Assembly (NCBI GenBank): GCA_015698045.1
Contig: BLAL01000011.1
Span: 1,366,501-1,430,500, forward strand
Source of the DNA: Rhizophagus clarus
Lineage: Eukaryota > Glomeromycota > Glomeromycetes > Glomerales > Glomeraceae
DNA: 64,000 nt
Reading direction: 5' to 3'
Of the stretch, positions 16,342-26,552 are shown in pieces; the first letter of the stretch is position 1, and each line of letters starts with the position of its first letter. The position numbers and the translations under genes are program-made. Under the pieces are notes generated by a model. It was not told the origin of the DNA. It saw only the letters and a list, made by a program, of their open reading frames with translations, and made no database searches.

Positions 16342-18711
16342 TTATAATTGATCAATTTCATCAAATGCACCATCCTCATCATAATCAGATTCGTCACCAT
16401 TGGCCTCCATACATTCACGTTCATTTATTGTGCTATGGCATTCTATTATCTGTGGTTGTAATTTTGCAACTTTATAGCTAGAAGGAGGTACTACAAATAC
16501 AGTTTCCTTATTCTCGTTGTATCTTCTTAGATAGTCGGCAAGTTCTACGCATTTTATGTGCCTATTCACCTCATCATTATATTTGATCCATTCTTTTAGC
16601 TTATCTATGGCATCACCAAATTTGACGAGATACAGATTATCTCTTCTTGCAATTTTATCAAATTCTTCCAATTCGGTTAAGAGTAATTCCCAGTCATATT
16701 GATCATCTTCGTAATATTTAGCCCAACATTCTTTGGCTGTAGAATATAGCTCATTTATCATTTCATCACGAGAATTCTTGTACCAGGGCTTTATGTGGTC
16801 ATATTTATGTCTATCTATCCATTCCCAATATTTGGTGGTATTTATTTTAGGCATGGGATCTGGATTAGCTTTTTGAACTGACTTTAGGTCTTGCTTTGGT
16901 AATTCTTGTGGTGTAGATGGTTCGATTGGTTTAGAAGAACCAGGTATTCCGTATGGCTCTGGTTCTATCTCTGGTTCTTGCTCTACTTTTGGTTCTTCCT
17001 CTGACTTAGCCGAAGGTGGTATAAGAGTAATTAGTTCTGTTATGAAGTTATCTATTAGGTTTTCAACAGATTCTGAAGTGGTGGGTTCAGATGGTGTCAA
17101 TGGAGAAGTCGCATCTTCTTCTTTTACTTCTACCTTTAGATGCGCTGGCTTTGGAGGAACTGGTGATGGACTTTTATTTTGCTCATGAACAGAATTGGGA
17201 AGCCTTTCAGGTGGAATATCAGGGGGGACTTCAGATTCTTCACAACCTTCAGGTACTTCAATATTTTCAGCTTCGTCTATCATATTCTTTTTCATGAATG
17301 TGGTATAAAGATCAGCATATGGAGCTGAATACCATTGAAGTCTTTTACTAGCTTTTCGATCTCCAACTCTCTTTTGTTTAGCTTTTATTCCAAGCTCTCC
17401 TATTGCACGAGTAAATTCCTGTACAGTGGGGGGCTTTTTATTAGAACTGGCATATGTAGCAAACCAAGCTTTAAAATCGTGATATAATACAGATGAGGAT
17501 TCATCTAGATCTTTATACTGGATTATATATTTTTCTTTAATGAATTCGTGAACTTTATTGATATCTCTATTTATCATCATTAGTTTAGTTTTTGTCATAG
17601 GGATCTTACGTTCATCAAAATCTGGGTTAAGCTTTACATATTCTAATGCATAGGAATAAAAGGCTTTACCAACTTCTGGATCTTTTATAGCCGAATCTAA
17701 TGGAGCATAGTAGTGGTCCATACCAATACCATTATTAACATACTTTTCTGAGATATCTGGAATGAAATATCTTCTGTCATTTCTATCTAACCGAATGGTC
17801 TTGCTATTATTACTGTTAATAATTAGATTCGTGATATTGGTAACAGGATAAGGTGTCCTATACTTTTCTTCTATCATTAAAGTGTCACTATCTATAAAGT
17901 CTTTAAGGCGATTTGCAAAAGTAATCCAGTCTGTGGATTTGGAATTAGACATTTCTTCTAAAATTAATAAGCACTTACCTTCTAACTCTTTATTAAACTG
18001 CCCAGTGATAATTCGTTCATTTGCAGTTTTCATAGTAATTTTTGGGCCAAGAACTCTTTCACGAAGAAACCATGTAAGCATTGTTTTACCTGTTCCTGGA
18101 CCTGAGTATAGAAACATTGTTTTTTGCATCTTTTGACCAATAGCAATACGCATGACCAGATTTTTCATATAATAAGCTTGCTTTTTATCTGATGAACAAA
18201 GCACTTCTTCTATATGATTGATAATTAGCTTTACCTGATCACGAATTTCTTGATTAAATTCATGAAATGGAGGTGAATTAGGATGAAGAAAGCCAGCAAA
18301 TTCATTGATATAGTATCCACCATCTGTATCACGATATATTTTAGGCTGAAATTGATTCACTTGAGGAATAAAGAATGGGGTATTTCTAAAGAACCAAGCC
18401 TGAATATTAAATGTATCAACTACCTTTCCTTCATTATCTTTGAATTGTACAGTATCACTTTGGATAAAAGAATCTTTAGCAACTTTTTGAGAATAATGCT
18501 TGAAAACTTGATTTTTTGGAAACCACTTATATACACCTATATCACTACGTGCAAAGTAACTTATCAGATACTCTTTAGCAGGTGCAAGCTCTTGAAAAGA
18601 CTTAGCTGAATATAAGTACTTTCTAAGAGTTTTGCTACTAAATTCTCGAGTAGGTGTGGCTAAGAAGAATTGATTATGAGACGCTTTGTGTGATTGGCTT
18701 TGGTTACTCAT
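16342..18711 (-). CDS. SF3 helicase, D5-like, with long C-terminal extension
   Basis: 789 residues. The SF3 core has Walker A GPGTGKT (204-210), Walker B LLILEE (248-253), motif C NLIINSNNSKTI (295-306) and an Arg-rich RNDRRYFIPDIS (310-321). An N-terminal D5-N-like region lies at about 100-195, and a winged helix near 408-465. No archaeo-eukaryotic primase motifs are evident in the first 100 residues. The C-terminal 300 residues start with a Pro/Glu/Ser linker (485-620) and end in a charged helical domain (635-760) with an acidic tail. It unwinds DNA ahead of PolB. Promoter block at 18745-18787. Confidence 0.88.
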   Translation of the reverse strand: MSNQSQSHKASHNQFFLATPTREFSSKTLRKYLYSAKSFQELAPAKEYLISYFARSDIGVYKWFPKNQVFKHYSQKVAKDSFIQSDTVQFKDNEGKVVDTFNIQAWFFRNTPFFIPQVNQFQPKIYRDTDGGYYINEFAGFLHPNSPPFHEFNQEIRDQVKLIINHIEEVLCSSDKKQAYYMKNLVMRIAIGQKMQKTMFLYSGPGTGKTMLTWFLRERVLGPKITMKTANERIITGQFNKELEGKCLLILEEMSNSKSTDWITFANRLKDFIDSDTLMIEEKYRTPYPVTNITNLIINSNNSKTIRLDRNDRRYFIPDISEKYVNNGIGMDHYYAPLDSAIKDPEVGKAFYSYALEYVKLNPDFDERKIPMTKTKLMMINRDINKVHEFIKEKYIIQYKDLDESSSVLYHDFKAWFATYASSNKKPPTVQEFTRAIGELGIKAKQKRVGDRKASKRLQWYSAPYADLYTTFMKKNMIDEAENIEVPEGCEESEVPPDIPPERLPNSVHEQNKSPSPVPPKPAHLKVEVKEEDATSPLTPSEPTTSESVENLIDNFITELITLIPPSAKSEEEPKVEQEPEIEPEPYGIPGSSKPIEPSTPQELPKQDLKSVQKANPDPMPKINTTKYWEWIDRHKYDHIKPWYKNSRDEMINELYSTAKECWAKYYEDDQYDWELLLTELEEFDKIARRDNLYLVKFGDAIDKLKEWIKYNDEVNRHIKCVELADYLRRYNENKETVFVVPPSSYKVAKLQPQIIECHSTINERECMEANGDESDYDEDGAFDEIDQL

Positions 18712-18744
18712 TGTTAGTTAGATACTTTACTACAAGTTTTGTTT

Positions 18745-18787
18745 AATTTATTTTTTTTGATACCTATATATGGACTATGTTTAATTA
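18745..18787 (-). promoter_or_regulatory. Promoter block of the helicase gene
   Basis: Minus-strand TAATTAAACATAGTC, ATATATAGGTATC, an A-run and AATAAATT, matching 7663-7708 with about one substitution besides A-run length. It sits between the right inverted repeat and the helicase ATG at 18711. Confidence 0.65.
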
Positions 18788-18791
18788 CGAA

Positions 18792-19405
18792 TTTTTTTTC
18801 AGGTATATTTGTATGCTATTGGGAGGCATAGGGATTTGGTACGAGTAGGTATATATAGGTAGTTGGTACAAGAAGTGATGCTATATATACCCAATATTTT
18901 GGTACAAAGAGCAGGATTTTTCATCGTACCAAATTCTGACCACTTTTTGTACCAGGAAAATAGGGAAATTGGCGTTCTGAAGGCTTTAGAAATGTAAAAT
19001 TGATACTTTTGGATTGGGTACATTGGTTCGAGGAATTTTTCCAAAAAGTTTTATATATAGCGTTGTGTATAGGTATATATGTATATAGTGTCTGGAGTTG
19101 GATAATATTTTTGGAAATTGTCTTCGTACCATTGTACCAAACCATTATTGTGTATGATTTTGCCTTTATTTTGTGATTTTGATGGTTATTTGATATGTTT
19201 TCTGGTACGAGGACTGGTACGAAGTTGGTACGAAGGGTATATATAGGAGGTTGTACCGGGGGAAATGGTATTTATCTATGGTATTGTTAGAGACGCGCCG
19301 TAAGGCGCTGGAAGGCTAACTGGAAGGGGATCTGGTAGGGTTTCCCACGGAGGGGGGATGTATAGAGGCTTTAGCCTCCGCTGGGCTTAGCCCGGCACCG
19401 ACGAC
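18792..19405 (-). repeat. Right terminal inverted repeat of the Polinton-like element
   Basis: Inverted copy of 5231-5843, ending GGCACCGACGAC at 19405, followed by the target duplication AACAA. The inner end abuts a run of eight T and the promoter block of the helicase gene. Confidence 0.9.
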
Positions 19406-19461
19406 AACAACAATGGTCTTTATAAATTGATGATATTTTTCAATATTTTGTTAATTTGCAC

Positions 19462-19668
19462 TTTTTACGAGTTTTTAAATTTTTTTTTGTAGCAAAATAT
19501 TGCAATAATTTCTTCCATTTCTACATTCAATTTTTACAAGTTTTTAAATTTTTTTTTGTAGCAAAATATTGCAATAATTTCTTCCATTTCTACATTCGCT
19601 TTTTACAAGTTTTTAAATTTTTTTTTGTAGCAAAATATTGCAATAATTTCTTCCATTTCTGCAATATT
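19462..19668 (+). repeat. Three 69-bp tandem repeats
   Basis: Copies start at 19462, 19531 and 19600, nearly identical. Units contain GCAAAATATTGCAATAATTTC. 69 is a multiple of three, so an open frame crosses them; its product is Phe-rich and I do not regard it as a gene. Confidence 0.85.
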
Positions 19669-19826
19669 TTGCAAGTTTTTTTCTTTTTTAGTATAGAAAT
19701 GACATTATGTTAGCTTACTTCCTTTTTATAAATTTCTAGTTCATGCATTTTCCTCTTTTTCTAATTTGTAGTTCATCTATTATCCCATTTTAATAAAAAT
19801 ATTTTATTGAATTTTTTCTTTCAAAG

Positions 19827-21268
19827 ATGGCTACCAGGCGACATAAGGATAAAGGTGAGGAGACTTCTGAAAATAAATGTATGAAAATGTCTGAAGATAG
19901 TGTCAAAGGTATATGTATATATAATATATAATATAACATATTTTTTTATAAAAAAATTATATATATATTAAAATTATATTTTGTTGTTAAAGTTAGTAGG
20001 AAGACGATAGAAAAACTTTTAAGATATGATTCACAAATAATTTCAAAGATAGATACACTTATTAATGGCTAAAAAGATATTGAAAACTGTTTGAAAAACG
20101 TAGAAAAAAAACTCAGTGAAAACAATAACAAAACTAATAATACAATAGATCAAGATTACATAAAAGTAATTAGATAAATATTATTAATATGAAGTTTATG
20201 TCTCAAAGTTTATGCCTCAATACTATTAAACATTGTTTGATTAGAATCTTGTCAAAAAAGTTGCGAAAAATTTATTTAAAAAATCAATTTATCCATCTTA
20301 GGATGAATATAGAGATGCAACTGAAAAATTTCTTAAGAATGAAAATCTGAAATTTTTGAGTAAGTTTAGAAAAAATGAATGGACTCTATTTTATGAGAGA
20401 AATATTATTTAAAACGTAAGTTAAAGCAATTTTGATTATTATTAAAATTTCTTATTAATAATTTTTTTTAATAGTTGACTAAATAATACAGGAGTGTAAG
20501 AGGCACATATACGTCAAGGGTAAAAGATGTGATGTACAACATATTTGAACAATACAGATGCAAATTGCCATCTGTCAATTTTCAAAACATGACGTAGAAA
20601 ATACAAGAGTGGAAAAATAAATCTGAAGTAAAACAATATTATAAGAACCTCTTTAAAAGGATAAAGAATGACCCTACGATGTATATGTTATTAATAATTA
20701 AAAAATTACGCAATGAAAACAAAAATCTATCAAAAATATTAATAGCTTATGCTATTAGTATTTGTGAGACATTTTTAAATCCTGGAAATCAGGATATTCA
20801 TATGAACAAAAAATTGTTAAAACCAAAGTTAATCAAAAACTTAGTAAGTTTTAATTTAAATTTTATAAGATGTTAGTTACTTAATTATAGTTATTTATTT
20901 ATTTATTTATTTTTTTATTTTATTTTATTTTTTTTTTCTAGCAAAAGCTAGAAAACAAAGAAAAGTTTTTATGTTCTGAGGCTGAAGATGAATTCTCATC
21001 AACTGATGCTGACAATAGTAAATTAGGTAAAGGTACTAACAATGATAAAGGTACTAATACTGATGGTAAGAATGCTGATAAAGGTGAAGGTATTAATACC
21101 AATAGAAATGGCAAAGGTGCCAATACTGATAGTAAAGATGGTGAAGAGACTAGTATTAAAAATAATAAAGGTGAAGGTATTTATGATTCTGATAGATCAT
21201 ATAATACTGAAGAAGAGGACCAGTATTTAAGTAGTTTATTTGATATTTACGAGTTGCGTAAGAAATAG
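19827..21268 (+). pseudogene. Unrecognised multi-exon gene, decayed
   Basis: Begins ATGGCTACC with a short basic exon (MATRRHKDKGEETSENK) ending at a GTATATG donor near 19908. Later exonic blocks include SRKTIEKLLRYDSQIISKIDTL, RVKDVMYNIFEQYRCKLPS and LLIIKKLRNENKNLSKILIAYAISICETFLNPGN. The last exon (from 20941 after CTAG) is an acidic Thr/Asn/Lys/Gly-rich tail with repeated KGTNTD/KGEGI units. In-frame stops (for example TAA in the ING-KDIEN block near 20069) break the frame. It looks like a lineage-specific family member; I cannot name it. Confidence 0.45.
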
Positions 21269-21507
21269 TTTTTTTTATAAATTTTATTATTTTTTTTTTA
21301 TATTTTTTTTTATATATATTACATATATACATCGATATCATTTTTGATCCACTCTTTTTGGTTCCGACCAAAACAAATAGCAGAGCATGGCGACAAGATC
21401 GTTTATAACGATAATAAGGGTAAGAATATATATTAACAACTTTATTTTTATAGCAAAAACACTGAAACAGCCCCCACATCATCAGCAAGAAAAAGAATGA
21501 CATTAAA

Positions 21508-22153
21508 ATGAACGACACTGACTTTGCAATGAATATCCTGCAAAGTAGCAAAATTTACGAGAGAGCTTTCGGGAATCTGGAAGGTACTAATGACTTCATA
21601 TTCAAAGTAAAACCTTTTATAGGATACATAGAAGTTGAAACGGCAGTTAAACTTGGAGACAAAAGACTTGCGAGTGTCCTATGGCTAGGTAGGCTCCTGG
21701 AAAAATGAGACCAACACCTTAAGACCTCCATTCTCCAAGACGCAAATATCGTAAACAAACGCAAAAATAATATTTCTGTACAACCCCAATCATGAATAGT
21801 AGTACAACCAGAAAAGGAAATCGCCCACTCGCCTGAAGCTGAAACTACAGTCACACAAGAAATTAACGCTAACATAGTGCACAACAAGACGTTAAAGAAA
21901 TGTTGGCTAGTACTGAAGATAGACAAGAAAAGTGACCTAAGAAACGAAAACAAAAAAATGGTGAACAGCACAAGACTGGAGTAATAATAGACCAAGAAGG
22001 AAAAACGCCTGGCATGCGTGTACCACAAGCAATGGATGACATCCAAAGTATACCAAGTGCCGAGGAAGCTCCAACTGCCACTGTGGTAAATGATTTGATA
22101 GTACTTAATGAATGTCATAGTCTAGATCTACCTAGCAGCATCGGGAATAGAAT
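21508..22153 (+). pseudogene. LINE ORF1, 5' part
   Basis: Opens MNDTDFAMNILQSSKIYERA and runs 66 codons to a TGA at 21706; homologous text continues in shifted frames up to the insertion at 22161. No known domain; nucleic-acid-binding ORF1 proteins are expected here. It is truncated by stops and by the insertion. Confidence 0.5.
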
Positions 22154-22161
22154 ATGAATAA

Positions 22162-22590
22162 CATCAGGAAATTTTATAGTGCGAAAAGTTGCGCAAGATT
22201 ACGCATCATAATATTTCGTAAGTTTCCAGACCCGACGCAAGTTTGCGGAAGAGTAATATTTCGTAACTTTTTAAAATATTTCAAAATATTATGATATGCA
22301 AAGTTTCATAATTTTACGGTTCGTAATATTCCGTAATTTTATGCATTCGCAATATTTCGTAATTTTACATAATATTTCGTAAGTTTCCAGACCTGCCGCA
22401 AGTTTGCGTAAGCGTAATATTTTGTAACTTTTTAAAATATTTCAAAATATTATGATATGCAAAGTTTCGTAATTTTACGGTTCGTAATATTGTGTAATTT
22501 TATTGCGTAATATTTTGCAACTTTTTAAAATATTTTGATGATTCGTAATTTTACATAAATATTTTGTAATGTTTCAAAATTCATTTTTGT
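22162..22590. repeat. Left subterminal array of CGTAATATT-like words
   Basis: Dozens of variants of CGTAATATTTCGTAA, with one larger unit (GTAAGTTTCCAGACC to AAAATATTTCAAAATATTATG) repeated near 22219 and 22380. It could be a dense array of transposase-binding sites. Confidence 0.6.
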
Positions 22591-22959
22591 ACTATAAGTT
22601 TATATAATGTATATTTTATTAGATATAATATATGAATTAAATTATAAAAAATTACAAGTATTTATTACTATATACAGAATATATAAAAGTAAAAAAAGAA
22701 AGAGTAACGATACAATTAGATGTAAAAAGAAGAGAAACAGCTATAGTAACGTTGGTATTAGATATAAAGATAAAAGAAATATTGCTAGTATTGTTAGTGT
22801 TGTTAATATTAGAGTAAAAAGAGTTAAAGAAACAGTAGAAACATGGATATTATCATTAGTATTAAAGTACAAGTAAAAGAAAAAAAGGAAACGTAGATAG
22901 TATTGTTAGTATTACGATATAAAGTAACAATTAGGGTAAAAAACGTGTTAGTATTAAAA

Positions 22960-23465
22960 CAATTAGTATTAATAAACAAATATTTCTATACCTGCAAAGA
23001 ATAAACTAAAAATAAAAGAAAGAGGAAAAATAAACATGTTGTTGGTATTAAGTAAAAGGAGTAAAAAAAACATAATTAGTATTGTTAGTATCGTTAGTAT
23101 TGAAGTAAAAGTAAAAAGGAATAAAGGAAATATGGATATTATTGTTAGTATTACGTCACAAAGTAACAGAGGTAAAAAGAAAACGAAAATAATTAGTATT
23201 AATAAACAAATATTTCTATACCTGCAAAGAATAAACTAAAAATAAAAGAATGAGGAGACAAAATAAAAAATAAACATGTTGTTAGTATTAAGTAAAAGGA
23301 GTAAAAAAAACATAATTAGTATTGTTAGTATCGATCGTTAGTATTAAAAAGAAATAAAGGAAACATGTATATTATTGTTAGTATTACGATACAAAGTAAA
23401 AAAGAAGTAAAAAATAATGAAATAATTATTATTAATAAACAAATATTTCTATACCTGCAAAGCAA
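22960..23465. repeat. Tandem repeat, about 230-bp units
   Basis: AATTAGTATTAATAAACAAA followed by TATTTCTATACCTGCAAAG recurs near 22962, 23191 and 23421, with intervening GTTAGTATT-rich text shared between units. Confidence 0.7.
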
Positions 23466-24309
23466 TAAATTATGAAATATATGTAAATATTCTGTATATA
23501 ATTAAAAAATATTGAACAAAAGGATAAAGAAATAATAAAAAGAAGAGAAAAATATTGAACAAAAAAATAAAGAAATAAAGAGACAAAAAATAAATAGGAC
23601 AAAAAACGCGTGCAGATTAAATCACATGTAAGGATCAGCCTAATTTTGATTGGCCAGAAAATACGATACTGTATGCACAATCATATCATGCAGATTTATT
23701 TATTTAATTATCAACAACACGGGCGTGATATAAATAAATCGTGACTGAAACTTGTGTTCAATTTGTGTTCAATTTGTGTTGATAATTCTGGTAAAAAATT
23801 ATTAATTTTGGCCAAATTTCGTTAAATTTGTTAAATTTGCGTTGAATTTGTGTTGAATTTGTGTTGCGTAATTTTTTATTTATCACAAGGGGATGATATT
23901 TAGTAATTGCATGTACGATGTACAAGATTTTTTTTTATGATTTTTTTAAGAAAATATTTAATCAGAATATAACAGATAATTATTTTTAATTAAATTGATT
24001 AATAAAAATTAATTTTTTTAAGAAATGTATGCAAAATATTTAAAATTCAATAGAATGTGCTAATAATAAATTATTTTATTTTTAAATATGATATATTGAT
24101 ATTTATATTTAAAACAATTAAACATGTACATGATTTAATTAATATGTTTAATGATGAAAAGTGTAATAAATTAAATTTTAATTGAAACGAGAAATAAAAT
24201 CAAACCAAAGAGGTATTGTTCAAATTTTATTTAAAGAGACATTTTACAACTTTCTTTCAAATTTTTACTCATCCCAAAATCAAATTATAAAAATCAAATC
24301 TAAACTAAT

Positions 24310-25586
24310 AATGCCTCACCACACACGTTCACGTCGTTCCCACTATAACGTCCATTGGAACTGAGCTATGATGGATGAACTTGTTGACATACGCCGAGAC
24401 AGAAACCGCGCCTACCACAATATTAATGGTAGAAGCCGCTATGATTTTTGGGACTCTGTTGCCAATAAATTCATATGACTAATATCTATAATTTCTTTAA
24501 GAAAGAATTTAAATTCAAGGCAAACGCGGCATAGTAGCCAATATCTTTATTAATTATTATTTAATCGATACAATTTATAAAAATAAAAAGAAAACAAAAA
24601 TAAAATAAAACTAACTAAAAATAAAGCTATATAGTCTCCTAAGTAAAAATAAAGTAATAAAGACTAATCTAAAAGAATAATCGCATTACACTAAATTTCC
24701 CTAGATCTTCCCCCTTGATATATTCCAACCAAAGTAGAAGCAACTATGCTAACATAATAACGGATAACACGCCCACTATAAAAATTGACATCCCATCTTG
24801 CAAAAGCTGTTATTAAGTAGCACCGTTAGACGACCCATAAAACCTGACAAATGATTATACCATGGTAATCCCTGAATCATCGAGTTCTTTATCCAATCAG
24901 TTCCGGAGTCACGTGAATTTACGAGATGGGTCGGAGGAGGTAATGAGGAGAAAGGCACATACGTAGGAGCAGGCAAATTAGAAGGCCGAGGAGTAGTTTT
25001 CAATTTGAGAGTGATGTGCATCGCATCTTCCCATCTACTTTTGTCGTAGGTACGCGGATTCCAGATGCGTCTTCGGAGTTTCTGAACAAAATTGTTGTGA
25101 ATCGCAGCTACAACCTTCATAGCCAATTGTCTAGGAATGGATAAATCTACAAACAGAATTTAAATTCAAATTAACCAATCCATTTAATTGAATCAGAATA
25201 AATAGAATATTTTGAACAAGGGTTTCTGGGCAACAGTGCAGCCAAAAGTGGAGGAACCTCGTCAAGGATTACCATGTAAGTAAATAAATAAAATTACATT
25301 CATATAAATTAAATGTATTTATTAAATATTCAAACTGATTTTGATATTTAGAACTATGTTCTTTATCGTAATGGTAACCCTAGGCGGCAGCTGTGGACGC
25401 GTACCGGCCAAAGATATTATCGCGAATTTAGAACGAGATTTTGGGAGAGGCCGGGTAATTATACTATAATAAAATTTATAATTAATATTTACATTCATGT
25501 TTTAAATTTGATAAATTTGATCAATTTTAGTCACGCATGATGATTGTAGGAGAAGGAGAAACTTACCTACATATCGTAGAAGATAA
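24310..25586 (+). pseudogene. Myb/SANT-like (trihelix) DNA-binding gene, broken
   Basis: Exon-like blocks: 24310-24475 (MPHHTRSRRSHYNVHWN, then MMDELVDIRRDRNRAYHN and RYDFWDSVANKFI), about 25230-25268 (RVSGQQCSQKWRNLVKDYH, donor GTAAGT), 25352-25455 (NYVLYRNGNPRRQLWTRTGQ, YREFRTRFWERPG, donor GTAATT) and a short basic last exon ending near 25586. The W...FW..VA...QC..KW..LV.DY pattern is a Myb/SANT-like domain. In-frame stops occur near 24361 and 24477, and a truncated retrotransposon sits at 24519-25155. Such accessory genes travel with several DNA transposon families. Confidence 0.55.
24519..25155 (-). mobile_element. 5'-truncated retrotransposon fragment
   Basis: Flanked by the perfect 14-bp duplication GAATTTAAATTCAA (24505-24518, 25156-25169). 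The minus strand carries a 116-codon frame ending at 24776 with RRRIWNPRTYDKSRWEDA and similar text that I associate with C-termini of glomeromycete LINEs, then an untranslated part with AATAAA at 24544-24549, 25 bp before the end. There is no poly(A). It inserted into the Myb/SANT-like gene. Confidence 0.6.
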
Positions 25587-25969
25587 TTATTTTATTTTTT
25601 TATTTATTAAGTGAGTAGCTAGGTCCAGTCCGTACTAAATATCGGCTGGAGACTCACGTTTTTTTGGGCTGTAACTGATACTGACGTCCACGCCGTACAG
25701 CCTGGGTACTATTTTATAAAATAGTAGCGAACAAGTATCAAATGTGTATTTTTTTATTAAGTTATAATAAAAATTAGAATTTACTTTAATTTTAACATAA
25801 AAATTGTAAATGATAAAAAATTCGTAAATAAAAATAAATTTGCTTTCCCAAACTTAAAAAAAAAGGTGTTTATATAAAAGAAAAGGTGTTTATATTATTT
25901 TTGATTATTCAATAATATCACATGCCCCTTGTATACGTTTTACTGCATACGCAGCTTTAACGTAATATT

Positions 25970-26530
25970 AAATTTTCGAAATATTTTAACCGTAATATTA
26001 CGCAGGTTTACAGTCTCGTAAATTTTCAAAATATTTTAACTGTAATATTACACAGGTTTACAATCTCGTAAATTTTCAAAATATTTTAACTGTAATATTA
26101 CGCAGATTTACAGTCTCGTAAATTTTTGAAATATTTCAACCGTAATATTACGCAGGTTTACAGTTTCGTAAATTTGCAGAATATTTTGACCGTAATATTA
26201 TGCAGGTTTACAGTTTCGTAAATTTTTGAAATATTTCAACCGTAATATTACGCAGGTTTACAGTCTCGTAAATTTACGAAATATTTTAACCGTAATATTG
26301 CGTAAATCTTACGATATTAAAAACTTCCGTAATATTTTGACCGTAATATTGCGTAAATCTTACGATATTGAAAACTTGTGTAATATTTTGACCGTAATAT
26401 CACATAAATCTTACGAAATTGTAAACTTATGTAATATTTCGAAATTTTTCGAAATATTATGCCATAAACTTTCGTAAACTTACAAAATCGTAAACTTACG
26501 CAATTTTTCGCCCTATAAAATTTCCTGATG
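25970..26530. repeat. Right subterminal array
   Basis: Eight or so units of about 60 bp built on GTAATATTACGCAGGTTTAC and CGTAAATTTTCAAAATATTT, changing near 26290 into AATATTGCGTAAATCTTACG units. It mirrors the left array in word content. Confidence 0.7.
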
Positions 26531-26552
26531 AAATGAATACACCTGGCGGCTT

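Larger units (their letters stand above)
5231..19405. mobile_element. Complete Polinton-like element carrying a Gag/retropepsin block
   Basis: A 14,175-bp element bounded by near-identical inverted repeats of about 613 bp and flanked by the direct repeat AACAA (5226-5230, 19406-19410). A 5-bp duplication is what retroviral/Ty3-type integrases commonly make. It encodes an RVE integrase with chromodomain, PolB, SF3 helicase, A32-type ATPase and a 2-cysteine adaptor protein, all typical of Polintons and their viral relatives. I see no double- or single-jelly-roll capsid gene and no Ulp1-type protease. Instead there are a coiled-coil protein, a Gag-like protein, a retropepsin-like protease and a second short Gag-like protein. 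The GC content is clearly higher than the host flanks, and all large frames are intact. Confidence 0.9.
22161..26532. mobile_element. 4.37-kb DNA element nested in the LINE
   Basis: Ends are inverted: CATCAGGAAATTTTATAGTG at 22162 and CCTATAAAATTTCCTGATG ending at 26530. Flanks share ATGAATA (22154-22160, 26533-26539), a probable 7-8-bp target duplication. Both subterminal regions (to about 22590 and from about 25970) are packed with CGTAATATT/AATATTACG-like words. The inside holds a 230-bp tandem repeat, a Myb/SANT-like pseudogene and a truncated retrotransposon, but no transposase, so it is non-autonomous as it stands. A related end is at 36915-36936. Confidence 0.75.

Noticed and set aside
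22607-23239. Lys/Ile/Val-rich open frames in the nested element
   Set aside because: They run through a 230-bp tandem repeat and a TTAGTATT-rich low-complexity region, with no motif or codon bias.
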